64,000 nt of DNA from Microvirga sp. VF16 (GCF_016864375.1 NZ_CP069354.1:3941501-4005500); one strand, 5' to 3'. Counted from the stretch's first letter, positions 9,069-18,146 are shown. Notes: generated from the sequence alone by a model not told the origin. Numbers and translations are program-made.

Positions 9069-9944
9069 TCAAGCGGCCTTGAGAATCCCCTTGTCGTGGG
9101 CGAAGGCCCAGTAGAACTCGCGGGCGCGACGATAGAACGGGCCAGGCTGAAGATCGCGGCTGTCGATGCGCAGTACCGGCATCACCTTGGAATAGTTGCC
9201 CGAGATGAAGATCTCGTCGGCGCTGGCGAAGTCCTCATAGCGCAGGGTTCCTTCGACCACCGTCGCACCGTCGTCGCGCAGGAGCTGGATCACGCGCTGA
9301 CGGGTGATGCCGTTCAGGAACGTGCCGTTTGGATAAGGCGTATAGACCACGCCGTCCTTGGCCATGAAGACGTTGGACGTGCCGGTTTCGGCGATGTTGC
9401 CGAGCGCGTCGCAGACGAGCGCGTTGTCGAAACCCTTCTCCTTCGCCTCGCGAAGCACGCGGGCATTGTTGGGATAGAGTGCGCCCGCTTTCGCGTCGGT
9501 CGGCATGGATTCGAGCGTCGGGCGGCGGAAGCTCGACTTCATCACCGAGAGGCCACCCGGCACCGGCATCGGCGCCTCGAAGAGAGAGAGGCAGAACTGG
9601 GTCGATTCCGGATCCGGCGCGATGGTGGCCAAGCCCTCGGCCTCGCCCCAATACATGGGCTTAACGTATAGGGCCGTGCCCGGAGCGAACTTCTTTACGC
9701 CCTCGCGCACGAGATCCAGCATCGTCTGGACATCCATGGTGGGCTTGAGGCCAATGGTGGGCGCCGAGCGATTCACGCGCGCGCAATGCCGGTCGAGATC
9801 GGGCGCAACGCCCTCGAACACGCGGGCGCCATCGAACACGGAGGAGCCGAGCCAGGATACGTGGGAACGTGGCCCGATCAGGGGCGGATTGCCCTCATGC
9901 CACGCGCCATTGAACCAGTTCCAGGTCTGCGAATGCCAAGCCAC
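9069..9944 (-). CDS. Branched-chain amino acid aminotransferase (PLP fold type IV)
   Basis: The 291-residue protein matches class IV aminotransferases. SSVFDGARVFEG marks the substrate-binding N-terminal domain, DAKAGALYPNNARV contains the Schiff-base Lys, and ETGTSNVFMAKDG with FLNGITRQRVIQL bind PLP phosphate. It reversibly transaminates Leu/Ile/Val with 2-oxoglutarate; D-amino acid aminotransferase and ADC lyase share the fold, so specificity is inferred. The GTG at 9944 is chosen: AAGGACGAG lies 5 nt upstream and the family begins at AWHSQTW. A longer in-frame ATG start at 10052 adds 36 residues unlike the family. Confidence 0.85.
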   Translation of the reverse strand: MAWHSQTWNWFNGAWHEGNPPLIGPRSHVSWLGSSVFDGARVFEGVAPDLDRHCARVNRSAPTIGLKPTMDVQTMLDLVREGVKKFAPGTALYVKPMYWGEAEGLATIAPDPESTQFCLSLFEAPMPVPGGLSVMKSSFRRPTLESMPTDAKAGALYPNNARVLREAKEKGFDNALVCDALGNIAETGTSNVFMAKDGVVYTPYPNGTFLNGITRQRVIQLLRDDGATVVEGTLRYEDFASADEIFISGNYSKVMPVLRIDSRDLQPGPFYRRAREFYWAFAHDKGILKAA

Positions 9945-10111
9945 TTGTCTCGTCCTTTGGGTCAGAATGCCTGTCGTATCGAATCCCCTAGAGGCCCGAC
10001 CGTCAATCGTTCCTTCGGCGATTAGGGCATAAAGACTTGTGATGAGTTCCATGAGACAGACTGATCATTGGTCGGATTGCCATGGCTTTTCGCCAATGAG
10101 ACCATCGCCCC

Positions 10112-10789
10112 ATGTCCTTTTCTGCTCTTATCCCCGCCAGCACGAAGGCCGTCATCTTCGACGCCTATGGAACATTGTTCGATGTGCATTCGGCTGTCGT
10201 CCGCCACATGGCTGCAGTCGGTCCGGATGCGGCGCGTTTCTCGGAAGTCTGGCGCGCGAAGCAACTCGAATATTCCTGGGTGCTGTCGCTCGCGGGCCGC
10301 TACGAGCCCTTCTGGACCCTGACCGAGAAGGCGCTCGATTATGCCTTCGCGCGGTTTCCACAGATTGACAGTTCGGTCAGGCCGCTCCTGCTGGAAGCTT
10401 ATCGCAGTCTTGATGCCTACCCGGAGGTGCGAGAGACGCTGACCGCCTTGCGAGGTCAAGGGCTAAAAACAGGCATCCTGTCGAACGGCGATCCGGGCAT
10501 GTTGAACGCCGCGGTGGAGTCAGCAGCCCTTGCCGACGATCTTGACGTGATCCTGTCGGTTGATGCGGCACAGGTATTCAAAACGAGCCCGCGTACCTAT
10601 GAACTCGTGTTGCAGGCGCTGTCCGTCGCTACAAACGAAGTGGTCTTCGTTTCCTCCAATCGCTGGGACATCGCAGGCGCTGCCGCAATCGGGTTCACGC
10701 CGGTCTGGGTGAACCGGCTCGGATTGCCGGATGAATATGTTGAGCTTGCCCCAAACGCGGTGATTTCGTCACTCAGGGAATTGGTGTGA
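10112..10789 (+). CDS. HAD superfamily hydrolase, haloacid dehalogenase type II
   Basis: The 225-residue protein carries HAD motif I VIFDAYGTLFD (nucleophile Asp near residue 16), motif II GILSNGD, a Lys in VFKTSPRTYELVL and motif IV region FVSSNRWDIAGAAAIGF. This ordering is that of L-2-haloacid dehalogenases, which hydrolyse the carbon-halogen bond of short 2-halo acids. Many chromosomal members have unknown physiological substrates. Stand-alone gene, divergent from the aminotransferase. Confidence 0.87.
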   Translation: MSFSALIPASTKAVIFDAYGTLFDVHSAVVRHMAAVGPDAARFSEVWRAKQLEYSWVLSLAGRYEPFWTLTEKALDYAFARFPQIDSSVRPLLLEAYRSLDAYPEVRETLTALRGQGLKTGILSNGDPGMLNAAVESAALADDLDVILSVDAAQVFKTSPRTYELVLQALSVATNEVVFVSSNRWDIAGAAAIGFTPVWVNRLGLPDEYVELAPNAVISSLRELV

Positions 10790-10799
10790 GACGCTTCAC

Positions 10800-10991
10800 T
10801 GTCATTCCGGGGCAGCGTAGCGGAGCCCGGAATCCATAAACACAACATCTCAAAGAGAGATGATCAGCGTCGAGCGTCATTCTGCATCGTTAGAGCATCG
10901 GATGGATGTGGAAAACCGGGTCCACTTTTCCGCACGATGCACTAGCGGCTATGGATTCCGGGCTCGGCTCTACGAGCCGCCCCGGAATGAC
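10800..10991. repeat. Nested mosaic of two intergenic repeat families (copy R2 inside)
   Basis: A GTCATTCCGGGGC...GGAATCCATA arm at about 10800-10839 is answered by an inverted TATGGATTCCGGGC...CCCCGGAATGAC arm at about 10950-10991. Between them, at 10891-10945, lies a copy of the other repeat (TAGAGCATCGGATGG ... TTCCGCACGATGCACTAG). It fills the gap between the HAD gene and the M20 peptidase; no gene is seen. Confidence 0.75.
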
Positions 10992-11006
10992 AATGTGGAG
11001 TGGAGA

Positions 11007-12389
11007 CTACTTCGCCAATGCCGCCAGAATCCGCGCCCAGGAACGGGTGCCTTTGTGGAAGCTCTTAAGGTCGTATTTCTCGTTCGGCGAATGGATGCGG
11101 TCGTCGTCGAGGCCGAAGCCGACGAAGAGGGTGTCGAGGCCCAGCGTGCGCTTGAAATCGCCGCCGACCGGGATCGAACCACCCATGCCGATGACGATGG
11201 GATCCTTCTTCCATTCGTCGTGAAGCGCCGATTTCGCCGCCGTGATCGCCGGGAAGTCGTGCGGCAGGGCGAGCGCTCGCGAGCCCTTGTGCCGGATGAA
11301 CTCCACCGAGCAATCGGCGGGAATGCGTTCGCGCACAAAGGTTTCGAAATTCGCAGAGATCTTCGCCGGATCCTGATCCCCTACGAGGCGGAAGGAGATC
11401 TTGCAGCGGGCTTCGGCCGCGATCACGGTCTTGGTCCCCTCGCCCGTATAGCCGCCGATGATGCCGTTCACGTCGCATGTGGGGCGCGACTGGATCTGCT
11501 CGATCAGCATGCGCCCCTTCTCGCCGGCGGAATGCTTCAGGCCGATCTGGCCAAGGAATTCCTCCTCGGTGAGATTGAGGCCTTTCCACTGTTCGAGAAC
11601 CTGCGTCGGCGTTTCCGGTACGCCTTCGTAGAAATCCGGGATCGTGATTCGACCGTTATCGTCGTGAATGGCCGCGATGATTTTCGAGAGAACATGAATC
11701 GGATTGCGCGCAGCACCGCCGAAGGCGCCGGAATGCAGGTCGCGATCGGCGCAGCGAACGATCACCTCCTCATAGACCATGCCGCGCAAGGACGACGTGA
11801 TGGCCGGCGTATCCTGATCCCACATGCCCGTGTCGCAGACGAGGGCCACATCGGCCTTCAGCTCGTCCTTGTTGGCGACGATGAATTCGGGCAGGAATTT
11901 GGAGCCGTCCTCCTCCGCACCCTCGACGAAGAAAGTGATGTTGATCGGCAGCGAACCCGTCACGGCCTTCCAGGCACGGCAGGCCTCGACGAAAGTCATC
12001 ACCTGCCCCTTGTCGTCGGCAGAGCCGCGTGCGCTGATGGCCTTGCGGCCATCGGCAAGCGTGATGATACGCGGCTCGAAGGGCGGCGTTTCCCAAAGTT
12101 CGAGCGGGTCGACGGGCTGCACGTCGTAATGGCCGTAGAAGAGCACATGCAACTTCGCCTCGCCGCTGGCATGTCCGAGCACCACCGGGTGCCCGCCCGT
12201 CTCGCGCAAGGAGGCCTCGACACCGATGCCTTTCAGCTCATCGACAAGCCATTGCCCGGCAATGCGACAATGATCCTTATAGGCAGGATCGGTGGAGATG
12301 GAGGGCACTTTCAGCCACTGGAACAGCCGCTCCAGAGAGGCGTCGAGGTCGGAGTCGATGCGCTGAAGAACTTGGTCGAGATGGGACAT
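11007..12389 (-). CDS. M20 family dipeptidase / metallopeptidase
   Basis: The 460-residue protein is an M20/M25/M40 di-zinc peptidase. Metal-site motifs appear in order: FYGHYDVQPVDP (His), RGSADDKGQ (bridging Asp) and FVEGAEEDGS (catalytic and metal Glu). A dimerisation lid domain follows, and MGGSIPVGGDFK near the C-terminus is typical of the carnosinase-like branch. It should cleave dipeptides in the cytosol; there is no signal peptide. The start at 12389 (MSHLDQVLQRID) matches the family better than the in-frame codon 16 residues earlier, although its Shine-Dalgarno is weak. Confidence 0.9.
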   Translation of the reverse strand: MSHLDQVLQRIDSDLDASLERLFQWLKVPSISTDPAYKDHCRIAGQWLVDELKGIGVEASLRETGGHPVVLGHASGEAKLHVLFYGHYDVQPVDPLELWETPPFEPRIITLADGRKAISARGSADDKGQVMTFVEACRAWKAVTGSLPINITFFVEGAEEDGSKFLPEFIVANKDELKADVALVCDTGMWDQDTPAITSSLRGMVYEEVIVRCADRDLHSGAFGGAARNPIHVLSKIIAAIHDDNGRITIPDFYEGVPETPTQVLEQWKGLNLTEEEFLGQIGLKHSAGEKGRMLIEQIQSRPTCDVNGIIGGYTGEGTKTVIAAEARCKISFRLVGDQDPAKISANFETFVRERIPADCSVEFIRHKGSRALALPHDFPAITAAKSALHDEWKKDPIVIGMGGSIPVGGDFKRTLGLDTLFVGFGLDDDRIHSPNEKYDLKSFHKGTRSWARILAALAK

Positions 12390-12469
12390 GGAGAGCAACT
12401 GCCTTGTGGACGGGGTCGCATCAAGAGGTACTCTCATCGCCCAGGTGATCGCAAGTCCGAGGTTTTGAA

Positions 12470-12940
12470 TCAGGATGAGGGGGCCAGAGACTTCGTCATA
12501 TAGACACGCCGAAAGCCCTTCTCCTCGGCTCGATGCGTTTCTACAAACCCAAGACGTTTATAGAGACCAATGTTTTCCGTCATAGCCTCGTTCGTATAGA
12601 GCCGGATGGCTCTGAACCCGCGTTCGACGGAAAGCTTTTCCGCAAAAGCGATTAGCTCACGCCCATATCCCCGCCCCTGCATATCCGGATCGACGGCCAC
12701 ATTATCGAGAAGCATGACTTCGCCCTCTGGAAGAAGAACAAGCATGCCAACGAGTTTATTCTCGCTGACGAGGACATAGACGCACTGATTCTCGATTAAC
12801 GTAGAATAGTCGTCGCTCATCGGTCCGGGCTTTTGCCCGATGAGCGAGATATACCGTGTATAGGCGGCCCGGACGATCGCTTCGACAGCGGCAAGATCTA
12901 TGGGATATGCGAGGCGAATATTCTGCATCGTCCATGCCAA
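12470..12940 (-). CDS. GNAT family N-acetyltransferase
   Basis: The 156-residue GNAT protein has the acetyl-CoA pyrophosphate-binding motif A at VDPDMQGRGYGRELIAFAE (Q/RxxGxG/A) and the C-terminal GLYKRLGFVETH strand. Its substrate cannot be read from sequence. Start at 12940 or at an ATG four codons later; neither has a clear Shine-Dalgarno. It lies 19 nt after the HerA-like ATPase gene's stop on the opposite side of a shared strand, so the two may be read through, but distinct roles are likely. Confidence 0.82.
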   Translation of the reverse strand: MAWTMQNIRLAYPIDLAAVEAIVRAAYTRYISLIGQKPGPMSDDYSTLIENQCVYVLVSENKLVGMLVLLPEGEVMLLDNVAVDPDMQGRGYGRELIAFAEKLSVERGFRAIRLYTNEAMTENIGLYKRLGFVETHRAEEKGFRRVYMTKSLAPSS

Positions 12941-12959
12941 GCGAGATATCGGCTGATGT

Positions 12960-14498
12960 TTACCGCCTCAGTAATCCGCCCAGGGTTCCGCGCACGATGG
13001 CGCGGCCGATGGAGCTGCCCTGACGGCCGCCGATGGACTTGCCGATCTCGGCGGCCAAGTTCCCCACCGTCTGATTGACGATGGTGCGTGTGACCTCACG
13101 GGTCACCCGCTGCGTCACGGTCATCGAGCCCTTGCGCGCGCCGGTCGTTCCGAAGAGGCCGCCGAGCATGTCGAGGATGCCGCCACCTCCTTCCGCCGCC
13201 TTGGCCTCGACGGCCGCCTGCTCGGCCCGCTTGGCAAGCATCTCATAGGCGGATTCCGGATCGACCGGCTGGTCGTATTTGCCTCTCATGGGGCTCGACG
13301 CGATGATCTGTTGCCTCTCGGTGAGCTCGATCGGCCCGACCTGCGCCATCGGCGGAGCGATCAGCGTGCGCTCCACCATGGACGGCGCGCCCTTGCCTTC
13401 CAGCGTCGAGACCAGGGCCTCGCCGACACCGAGTTCGGTGATGGCCTTCTCCGTATCGAAGGCCGGATTCTGACGGAAGGTCTGTGCCGCCACGCGCACG
13501 GCCTTCTGCTCGCGCGGGGTATAGGCGCGCAACGCATGCTGCACCCGGTTGCCGAGCTGCGCCAGCACGCTCTCGGGCACATCGACCGGGTTCTGCGTGA
13601 TGAAATAGATGCCGACGCCTTTCGAACGGATCAGGCGAACCACGCGCTCGACCGTCTCGACGAGAGCCTTCGGCGCATCGTTGAAGAGGAGGTGCGCCTC
13701 GTCGAAGAAGAAGACGAGCTTGGGTTGATCGACATCGCCGACTTCCGGCAGTTCCTCGAACAATTCGGACATCAGCCACAGGAGGAAAGTGGCGTAGAGA
13801 CGCGGGTTGCTCATGAGCTTGTCCGCAGCGAGAATATTGACGACGCCGCGTCCGTCGCGATCCGTGCGCATCAGATCCTTGATGTCGAGCGCCGGCTCGC
13901 CGAGGAACTCGTCGCCCTGCTGGTTTTCCAGCACGAGGAGCTGCCGCTGGATCGTGCCGATGGTGGCCTTCGACACATTGCCGTAGGCGGTTGTCAGTTC
14001 ACCTGCATTATCGGCGATGAGCTGCAGCAGCGCCCGGAGATCCTTCAGATCGAGCAGCAGCAATCCCTGCTCGTCGGCGATGCGGAAGGCGATGTTGAGC
14101 ACGCCCTCCTGCGTGTCATTGAGGTCGAGCAGGCGGGAGAGAAGCAGCGGCCCCATCTCGGAAATGGTCGCCCGCACGCGATGGCCCTGTTCGCCGAACA
14201 GGTCCCAGAACACCACCGGAAATTTATCGGGCACGTAGTCGATGCCGATTTCCTTGGCGCGTTTGACCAGGGGCTCCTTGCCGTTGCCGGGAGCCGCCAT
14301 GCCGGAGAGATCGCCCTTGATGTCCGCAGCAAAAACCGGGACGCCCGCGTTGGAAAATCCTTCGGCCAGCACCTGGAGCGAAACGGTCTTGCCCGTGCCC
14401 GTAGCGCCCGTCACCAGGCCGTGGCGATTGGCCAGCCTCAGATCCAGATATTCCGGCTTGGTGCTCTTGCCGATGAAGATCTTTCCGTCTTGAAGCAT
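12960..14498 (-). CDS. HerA-like ATPase, DUF853 (YjgR family)
   Basis: The 512-residue protein is a DUF853/HerA-C helicase-like ATPase. Walker A is GATGTGKTVSLQVLAE near residue 28, Walker B is LVFFFDEAHLLF near 250, and an arginine-rich C-terminal sensor region follows (LRAYTPREQKAVRVAAQTF). The C-terminal tail is Gly-rich (GGGGILDMLGGLFGTTGARKG). The ATG at 14498 has GGAGAGACGCA directly upstream, better than an in-frame codon eight residues earlier. The cellular role of this family is poorly known. Divergent from the DUF2267 gene. Confidence 0.87.
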   Translation of the reverse strand: MLQDGKIFIGKSTKPEYLDLRLANRHGLVTGATGTGKTVSLQVLAEGFSNAGVPVFAADIKGDLSGMAAPGNGKEPLVKRAKEIGIDYVPDKFPVVFWDLFGEQGHRVRATISEMGPLLLSRLLDLNDTQEGVLNIAFRIADEQGLLLLDLKDLRALLQLIADNAGELTTAYGNVSKATIGTIQRQLLVLENQQGDEFLGEPALDIKDLMRTDRDGRGVVNILAADKLMSNPRLYATFLLWLMSELFEELPEVGDVDQPKLVFFFDEAHLLFNDAPKALVETVERVVRLIRSKGVGIYFITQNPVDVPESVLAQLGNRVQHALRAYTPREQKAVRVAAQTFRQNPAFDTEKAITELGVGEALVSTLEGKGAPSMVERTLIAPPMAQVGPIELTERQQIIASSPMRGKYDQPVDPESAYEMLAKRAEQAAVEAKAAEGGGGILDMLGGLFGTTGARKGSMTVTQRVTREVTRTIVNQTVGNLAAEIGKSIGGRQGSSIGRAIVRGTLGGLLRR

Positions 14499-14570
14499 TG
14501 CGTCTCTCCAGAATCTGTCCATGGATCTTAGAAGCGTTGCCGCGAGTTTTCACTCTCGGATTTCTTGATT

Positions 14571-14594
14571 TGATGGTTTATATGTGAACCATCA
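14571..14594. promoter_or_regulatory. Inverted repeat, possible operator
   Basis: TGATGGTT and AACCATCA form 8-bp arms around an 8-nt AT-rich spacer (TATATGTG) in the divergent gap between the HerA-like ATPase and the DUF2267 gene, 28 nt before the latter's ATG. The shape fits a dimeric regulator's operator. No regulator gene is adjacent, so the binder is unknown. Confidence 0.45.
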
Positions 14595-14621
14595 ACACCA
14601 TTCCAGTTTCAGGAGAATCAG

Positions 14622-15005
14622 ATGGAAGAGCTCATCGCCCGCGTGACGCAGAAGACCGGCCTCGAACAGGCAACCGCCCGCAAGGCCATCGGCATCATTC
14701 TGGGCTATCTCCAGAAGGAAGGACCGCAGGCTGAGGTCAATCAGCTGATCGCGGCCCTACCGGGTGCTCAGGAAGCGATCAAGGAATCGAAGAGCGGCGG
14801 CAGCGGTGGTGGCCTCATGGGCATGATGGGCTCCATGGGCGGCGGCGTGATGGCGCTCGGCGGCCAACTCATGGGCATCGGCGTCTCCATGGGCCAGATG
14901 CAGCCGCTGGGCAAGGAACTCTTCGCCTATGGCCGCGAGAAGGCGGGCGAGGACGTAATGGGCCCCATTGTCGGCTCAATCCCCGGCCTCTCGCAGTTCG
15001 TTTAA
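14622..15005 (+). CDS. DUF2267-like small protein with Gly/Met-rich linker
   Basis: A 127-residue protein. Residues 1-60 (MEELIARVTQKTGLEQATAR, then a helical segment ending LPGAQEAIKES) look like a DUF2267 helical repeat. Residues 62-100 are very Gly/Met-rich (GGGLMGMMGSMGGGVMALGG) and the C-terminus is polar. No signal peptide. AGGAGAATCAG precedes the ATG. The Gly/Met stretch is moderately hydrophobic and may associate with membrane. Function unknown. Confidence 0.75.
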   Translation: MEELIARVTQKTGLEQATARKAIGIILGYLQKEGPQAEVNQLIAALPGAQEAIKESKSGGSGGGLMGMMGSMGGGVMALGGQLMGIGVSMGQMQPLGKELFAYGREKAGEDVMGPIVGSIPGLSQFV

Positions 15006-15025
15006 GCGTTTCGGCGTCACAACTC

Positions 15026-15126
15026 GTCATCCCGGGGCTGCACAGCAGAACCCGGGATCGTTCCCAGAGATCTGCGCTTGATTCTGCCAACGATCCCGGA
15101 TCTCCGCTGCGCTTCGTCCGGGATGA
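15026..15126. repeat. Intergenic inverted-repeat element, GTCATCCCGG family
   Basis: Left arm GTCATCCCGGGGCTGCACAG..., inner pair GGGATCGTT / AACGATCCC, right arm TTCGTCCGGGATGACA. Lies between the DUF2267 gene and the methylmalonyl-CoA mutase small subunit. Confidence 0.65.
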
Positions 15127-15222
15127 CACCGGCTTCTCGTTCCTTAGAGGCATTCCCACCACCTCCTCGTCCCGGTATTGTCCGGCGCAACTCGCGCTGC
15201 CCTCCTCCCGATGAGGATACCC

Positions 15223-17190
15223 ATGGACGATCTGCCCCTTGCCACCGACTTCCCGCTAGCAACCCGCGAGCAATGGCTCAAGCTCGTCGAAGGCGTACTG
15301 AAGGGCGCGGACTTCCAGAAGAAGCTTGTCTCACGCAGCCATGACGGCATCGCCATCCAGCCGCTCTATCCGAAAGCGGAAGGATCCACGCCGATTGCGC
15401 GCGAGCAGGCCGGACGCTGGCGGGTGTCGCAGCGGATCGACCATCCCGATCAGCAAAAGGCGAACGAACTCGCCCTGCTCGATCTCGAAGGCGGTGCGGA
15501 TGCGCTGACGCTGGTGACCCATAAGGCTCCGGCCGCGCGGGGCTTCGGTGTGCGGATCGACAGCCTCGACGAGCTCGACCGGGCGCTGTCGGGTGTGATG
15601 CTCGATCTCATCCACCTGCGCATCGATGCCGGCGTCCATGGCCGGCAGATGGCGGCGCTGATCCTCGCCTTGGCCGAGCGGCGCGGCCACAAGCTGTCCG
15701 AGCTCTCCGCCGATCTCGGCCTCGATCCCATTGGCGCCATGGCCGCTCAAGGGCGGATGTCGGCCTCCTGGGATGCTATGGCCCAACGCATGGGCGACAC
15801 GCTTGAGCATCTGACGGCTCAAGGCTTTGCCGGCCGCGCCTTCCTGGCCGATGGACGGGTCTATCACGAGGCCGGCGCCAGCGAGGCGCAGGAGCTTGCC
15901 GCCGTGCTGGCAACCGGTGTCGGCTACCTGCGAGCGCTCGAGGCGCGGGGCCATGCGCTCGACGCCGCCCGCCGAGCGCTCTCTTTCCTGCTCGTGGCCG
16001 ATGCGGACGAGTTTCTCACCGTCGCCAAGCTGCGCGCCCTGCGTCGTCTCTGGGCGCGGATCGAGCAGGCCTGCGGCCTGGAGCCGAGCCCGATCCGCCT
16101 GCATGCGGAAACCGCCTGGCGCATGACCACAAGGCGCGATCCGTGGGTGAACATGCTGCGCACCACGGTGGCCGCTTTCTCGGCCGGGATCGGCGGGGCG
16201 GATACGATCACGGTGCTGCCCTTCACCGTCGCGCTCGGCCTGCCCGATGCCTTCGCCCGCCGGATCGCACGCAATACGCAGCTGATCCTGCTCGATGAAT
16301 CGAACCTCGCCCGCGTCGCCGATCCGGCAGCGGGCGCTGGTGGGTTCGAAGCGCTCACCGAGGCGCTGTGCGAAAAGGCATGGTCGCTGTTCCAGGAGAT
16401 CGAGCGTGAAGGTGGCATTCTGGAGAGCCTGAAGAGCGACAAGCTTCAGGCCGGCATCGCCGCCGTGCAAGCCCAGCGGGAGAAGGCCGCCGCCACCCGC
16501 AAGGAGCCGATCACCGGCACCAGCGAGTTCCCGAACATCAATGAGGCGGATGTCACGGTCCTACTGCCGATGTCCGAGACCGAGAAAAGCGCAGCTTCCT
16601 CGCCATCGCCTTCATCCCCGGCCTCTGCAGAAACGTCTTTTGCCACACTCGTGCAGATGGCCGGACAAGGCGCAACCCTGCCCCAACTCGCTAACGCTGC
16701 CTCCGGCCCTTCGCCGGTCTCCATCGCGCCCCTGCCCTCCATCCGGACGGCCGAACATTTCGAGCGCCTGCGCGATCTCTCCGATGCCTATCAGGCCAAG
16801 ACCGGCGAGCGCCCCAAGGTCTTTCTCGCCAATCTGGGGCCGATTTCCGCCTTCACGGCCCGCGCCACCTTCGCCAAGAATTTCTTCGAGGCCGGCGGAA
16901 TAGAAGCCATCATGAACGATGGTTTCTCTGACAATGACAAGCTTCAGCGAGCCTATCTGGCAAGCAAAGCCAAGCTGTCCTGCATCTGCTCGACGGATGA
17001 AATTTATGAAAAACACGCTCTTGATGCCGCAGAAACCTTGCGTTCCGCGGGATCGAAACTCATCTACCTCGCAGGGCGCCCGGGCGAACGCGAAAATGAG
17101 CTGACCCGCGCCGGCATCACCAACTTTATTTTTGCTGGGTGCGACACCCTCAAGGTTCTGAGCCAGGCTCTCGACGAGTCCTGCGCCTAG
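15223..17190 (+). CDS. mutA: Methylmalonyl-CoA mutase, small (non-catalytic) subunit
   Basis: The 655-residue protein is a MutA-type subunit. A TIM-barrel domain (about 1-430) begins PLATDFPLATREQWLKLVEG, and a degenerate B12-binding-like domain covers about 525-655. In the position where the catalytic subunit has DxHxxG this chain reads LANLGPISAFTARATF, so it cannot ligate cobalamin, as expected for MutA. The ATG at 15223 has GAGGATACCC just upstream; ATG 15211 is in frame but without a Shine-Dalgarno. With MutB (18352) it isomerises methylmalonyl-CoA to succinyl-CoA in propionate and branched-chain catabolism. Unusually, two other genes separate the subunits. Confidence 0.93.
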   Translation: MDDLPLATDFPLATREQWLKLVEGVLKGADFQKKLVSRSHDGIAIQPLYPKAEGSTPIAREQAGRWRVSQRIDHPDQQKANELALLDLEGGADALTLVTHKAPAARGFGVRIDSLDELDRALSGVMLDLIHLRIDAGVHGRQMAALILALAERRGHKLSELSADLGLDPIGAMAAQGRMSASWDAMAQRMGDTLEHLTAQGFAGRAFLADGRVYHEAGASEAQELAAVLATGVGYLRALEARGHALDAARRALSFLLVADADEFLTVAKLRALRRLWARIEQACGLEPSPIRLHAETAWRMTTRRDPWVNMLRTTVAAFSAGIGGADTITVLPFTVALGLPDAFARRIARNTQLILLDESNLARVADPAAGAGGFEALTEALCEKAWSLFQEIEREGGILESLKSDKLQAGIAAVQAQREKAAATRKEPITGTSEFPNINEADVTVLLPMSETEKSAASSPSPSSPASAETSFATLVQMAGQGATLPQLANAASGPSPVSIAPLPSIRTAEHFERLRDLSDAYQAKTGERPKVFLANLGPISAFTARATFAKNFFEAGGIEAIMNDGFSDNDKLQRAYLASKAKLSCICSTDEIYEKHALDAAETLRSAGSKLIYLAGRPGERENELTRAGITNFIFAGCDTLKVLSQALDESCA

Positions 17191-17235
17191 ATCTGTGAGG
17201 CTCCTCCTGGCCAATGACCGGAGAGGAGCACGGTT

Positions 17236-17622
17236 TTGACTTTCACGAAGCAATTGGCTGTGGCCCTGGGCCTCGGCACTATCCTGGTCGGCAGCGCCGT
17301 TGCTGCTCCCGCCAGCAGTCACGACGGTACCTGGAGCGTGCGGATGGTGACGGATTCCGGTGTCTGCGACAGCAGTTACAATTATTCCATCGCCATCGAG
17401 AACGGGAATGTGCGCTATCTGCTCAATCCCGGCGATTCTCCGACCACTGTGTCGGGTCGGATCGGCTCGGACGGCGCGGTTGATCTCGATATCCGCCGAA
17501 GCATTGCCAAGGTGGATGCCAATGGACGCCTCAACGGCAAAGTCGGATCTGGAACTTGGCAACTTGCCATGCTCGGCTGTTCCGGACGCTGGACGGCGCA
17601 GAAGCGCTCTCGCGACGTCTGA
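17236..17622 (+). CDS. Small exported protein, paralogue A of a tandem pair
   Basis: A 128-residue exported protein of unknown function. The start is TTG with GGAGAGGAGCACGG upstream; a signal peptide ends near VAAPA (residue 26). The mature part reads HDGTWSVRMVTDSGVCDSSY with YSIAIENGNVRY, and ends TWQLAMLGCSGRWTAQKR. The next gene shares the same framework, including two Cys that could form a disulfide. It lies 45 nt after mutA, so it may be co-transcribed, but its product looks unrelated to mutase chemistry. Confidence 0.78.
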   Translation: MTFTKQLAVALGLGTILVGSAVAAPASSHDGTWSVRMVTDSGVCDSSYNYSIAIENGNVRYLLNPGDSPTTVSGRIGSDGAVDLDIRRSIAKVDANGRLNGKVGSGTWQLAMLGCSGRWTAQKRSRDV

Positions 17623-17643
17623 TTATCCCTTCATTGATGCTCC

Positions 17644-17678
17644 AAAAGCCGCTGCATCCGTCGATGCAGCGGCTTTTT
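17644..17678 (+). terminator. Rho-independent terminator after paralogue A
   Basis: A perfect 15-bp stem (AAAAGCCGCTGCATC / GATGCAGCGGCTTTT) with a CGTC loop followed by T residues lies 22 nt after the stop. It should end the mutA-paralogue A transcript and separate it from paralogue B. Confidence 0.9.
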
Positions 17679-17768
17679 CATGGTTCACACAAAGCTGAAA
17701 GACAAAGCAGGAACTCGCCCGGAAACCTCACGTTGGTTCAGCCCATTCTTAATGTTTTGGAGCGTTCC

Positions 17769-18137
17769 ATGCGTGTGATGTCCTGGCTTGGCGCAGCCGT
17801 TGTTATGTCGTCGCTTGTTGCTTCCCACGCCCAAGCACAGACAAACCGGTTCGATGGCAACTGGAGCGTGGAAGTCGTCACCGAGCAAGGCGCCTGCGAC
17901 CGAGCCTATCGTTACGCGGTCGTCGTCCAGAACGGCCGCGCCCGCTACGGCGGGCCGGAGAACTTCAACGTGAACGGCCAAGTCAGACCGAACGGCTCCG
18001 TCTCCGCCAGCATCTCCCGCGGTCAGGACCGGGCCAATGTCTCCGGCCGGCTGTCGGGGAATATGGGTCGCGGCACCTGGTCGACCTCGGGCGGTCGGGT
18101 CTGCTCGGGTTATTGGAATGCTGAGAAGCGCGGGTGA
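17769..18137 (+). CDS. Small exported protein, paralogue B of a tandem pair
   Basis: A 122-residue protein with signal peptide MRVMSWLGAAVVMSSLVASHAQAQ cut near residue 24 (written here in parts: hydrophobic core LGAAVVMSSLVA). The mature sequence parallels the upstream gene: FDGNWSVEVVTEQGACDRAY, YAVVVQNGRARY, then GRGTWSTSGGRVCSGYWNAE. About a third of mature positions match paralogue A, including both Cys. GGAG lies 7 nt before the ATG. It has its own leader after the terminator at 17644, so it is probably transcribed separately. Function unknown. Confidence 0.77.
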   Translation: MRVMSWLGAAVVMSSLVASHAQAQTNRFDGNWSVEVVTEQGACDRAYRYAVVVQNGRARYGGPENFNVNGQVRPNGSVSASISRGQDRANVSGRLSGNMGRGTWSTSGGRVCSGYWNAEKRG

Positions 18138-18146
18138 TGAGTTGCA

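Noticed and set aside
10860..12503. A 547-codon plus-strand open frame over the M20 peptidase
   Set aside because: Antisense shadow; its start lies in the repeat mosaic and no motif is recognisable, whereas the minus frame has all M20 metal motifs.
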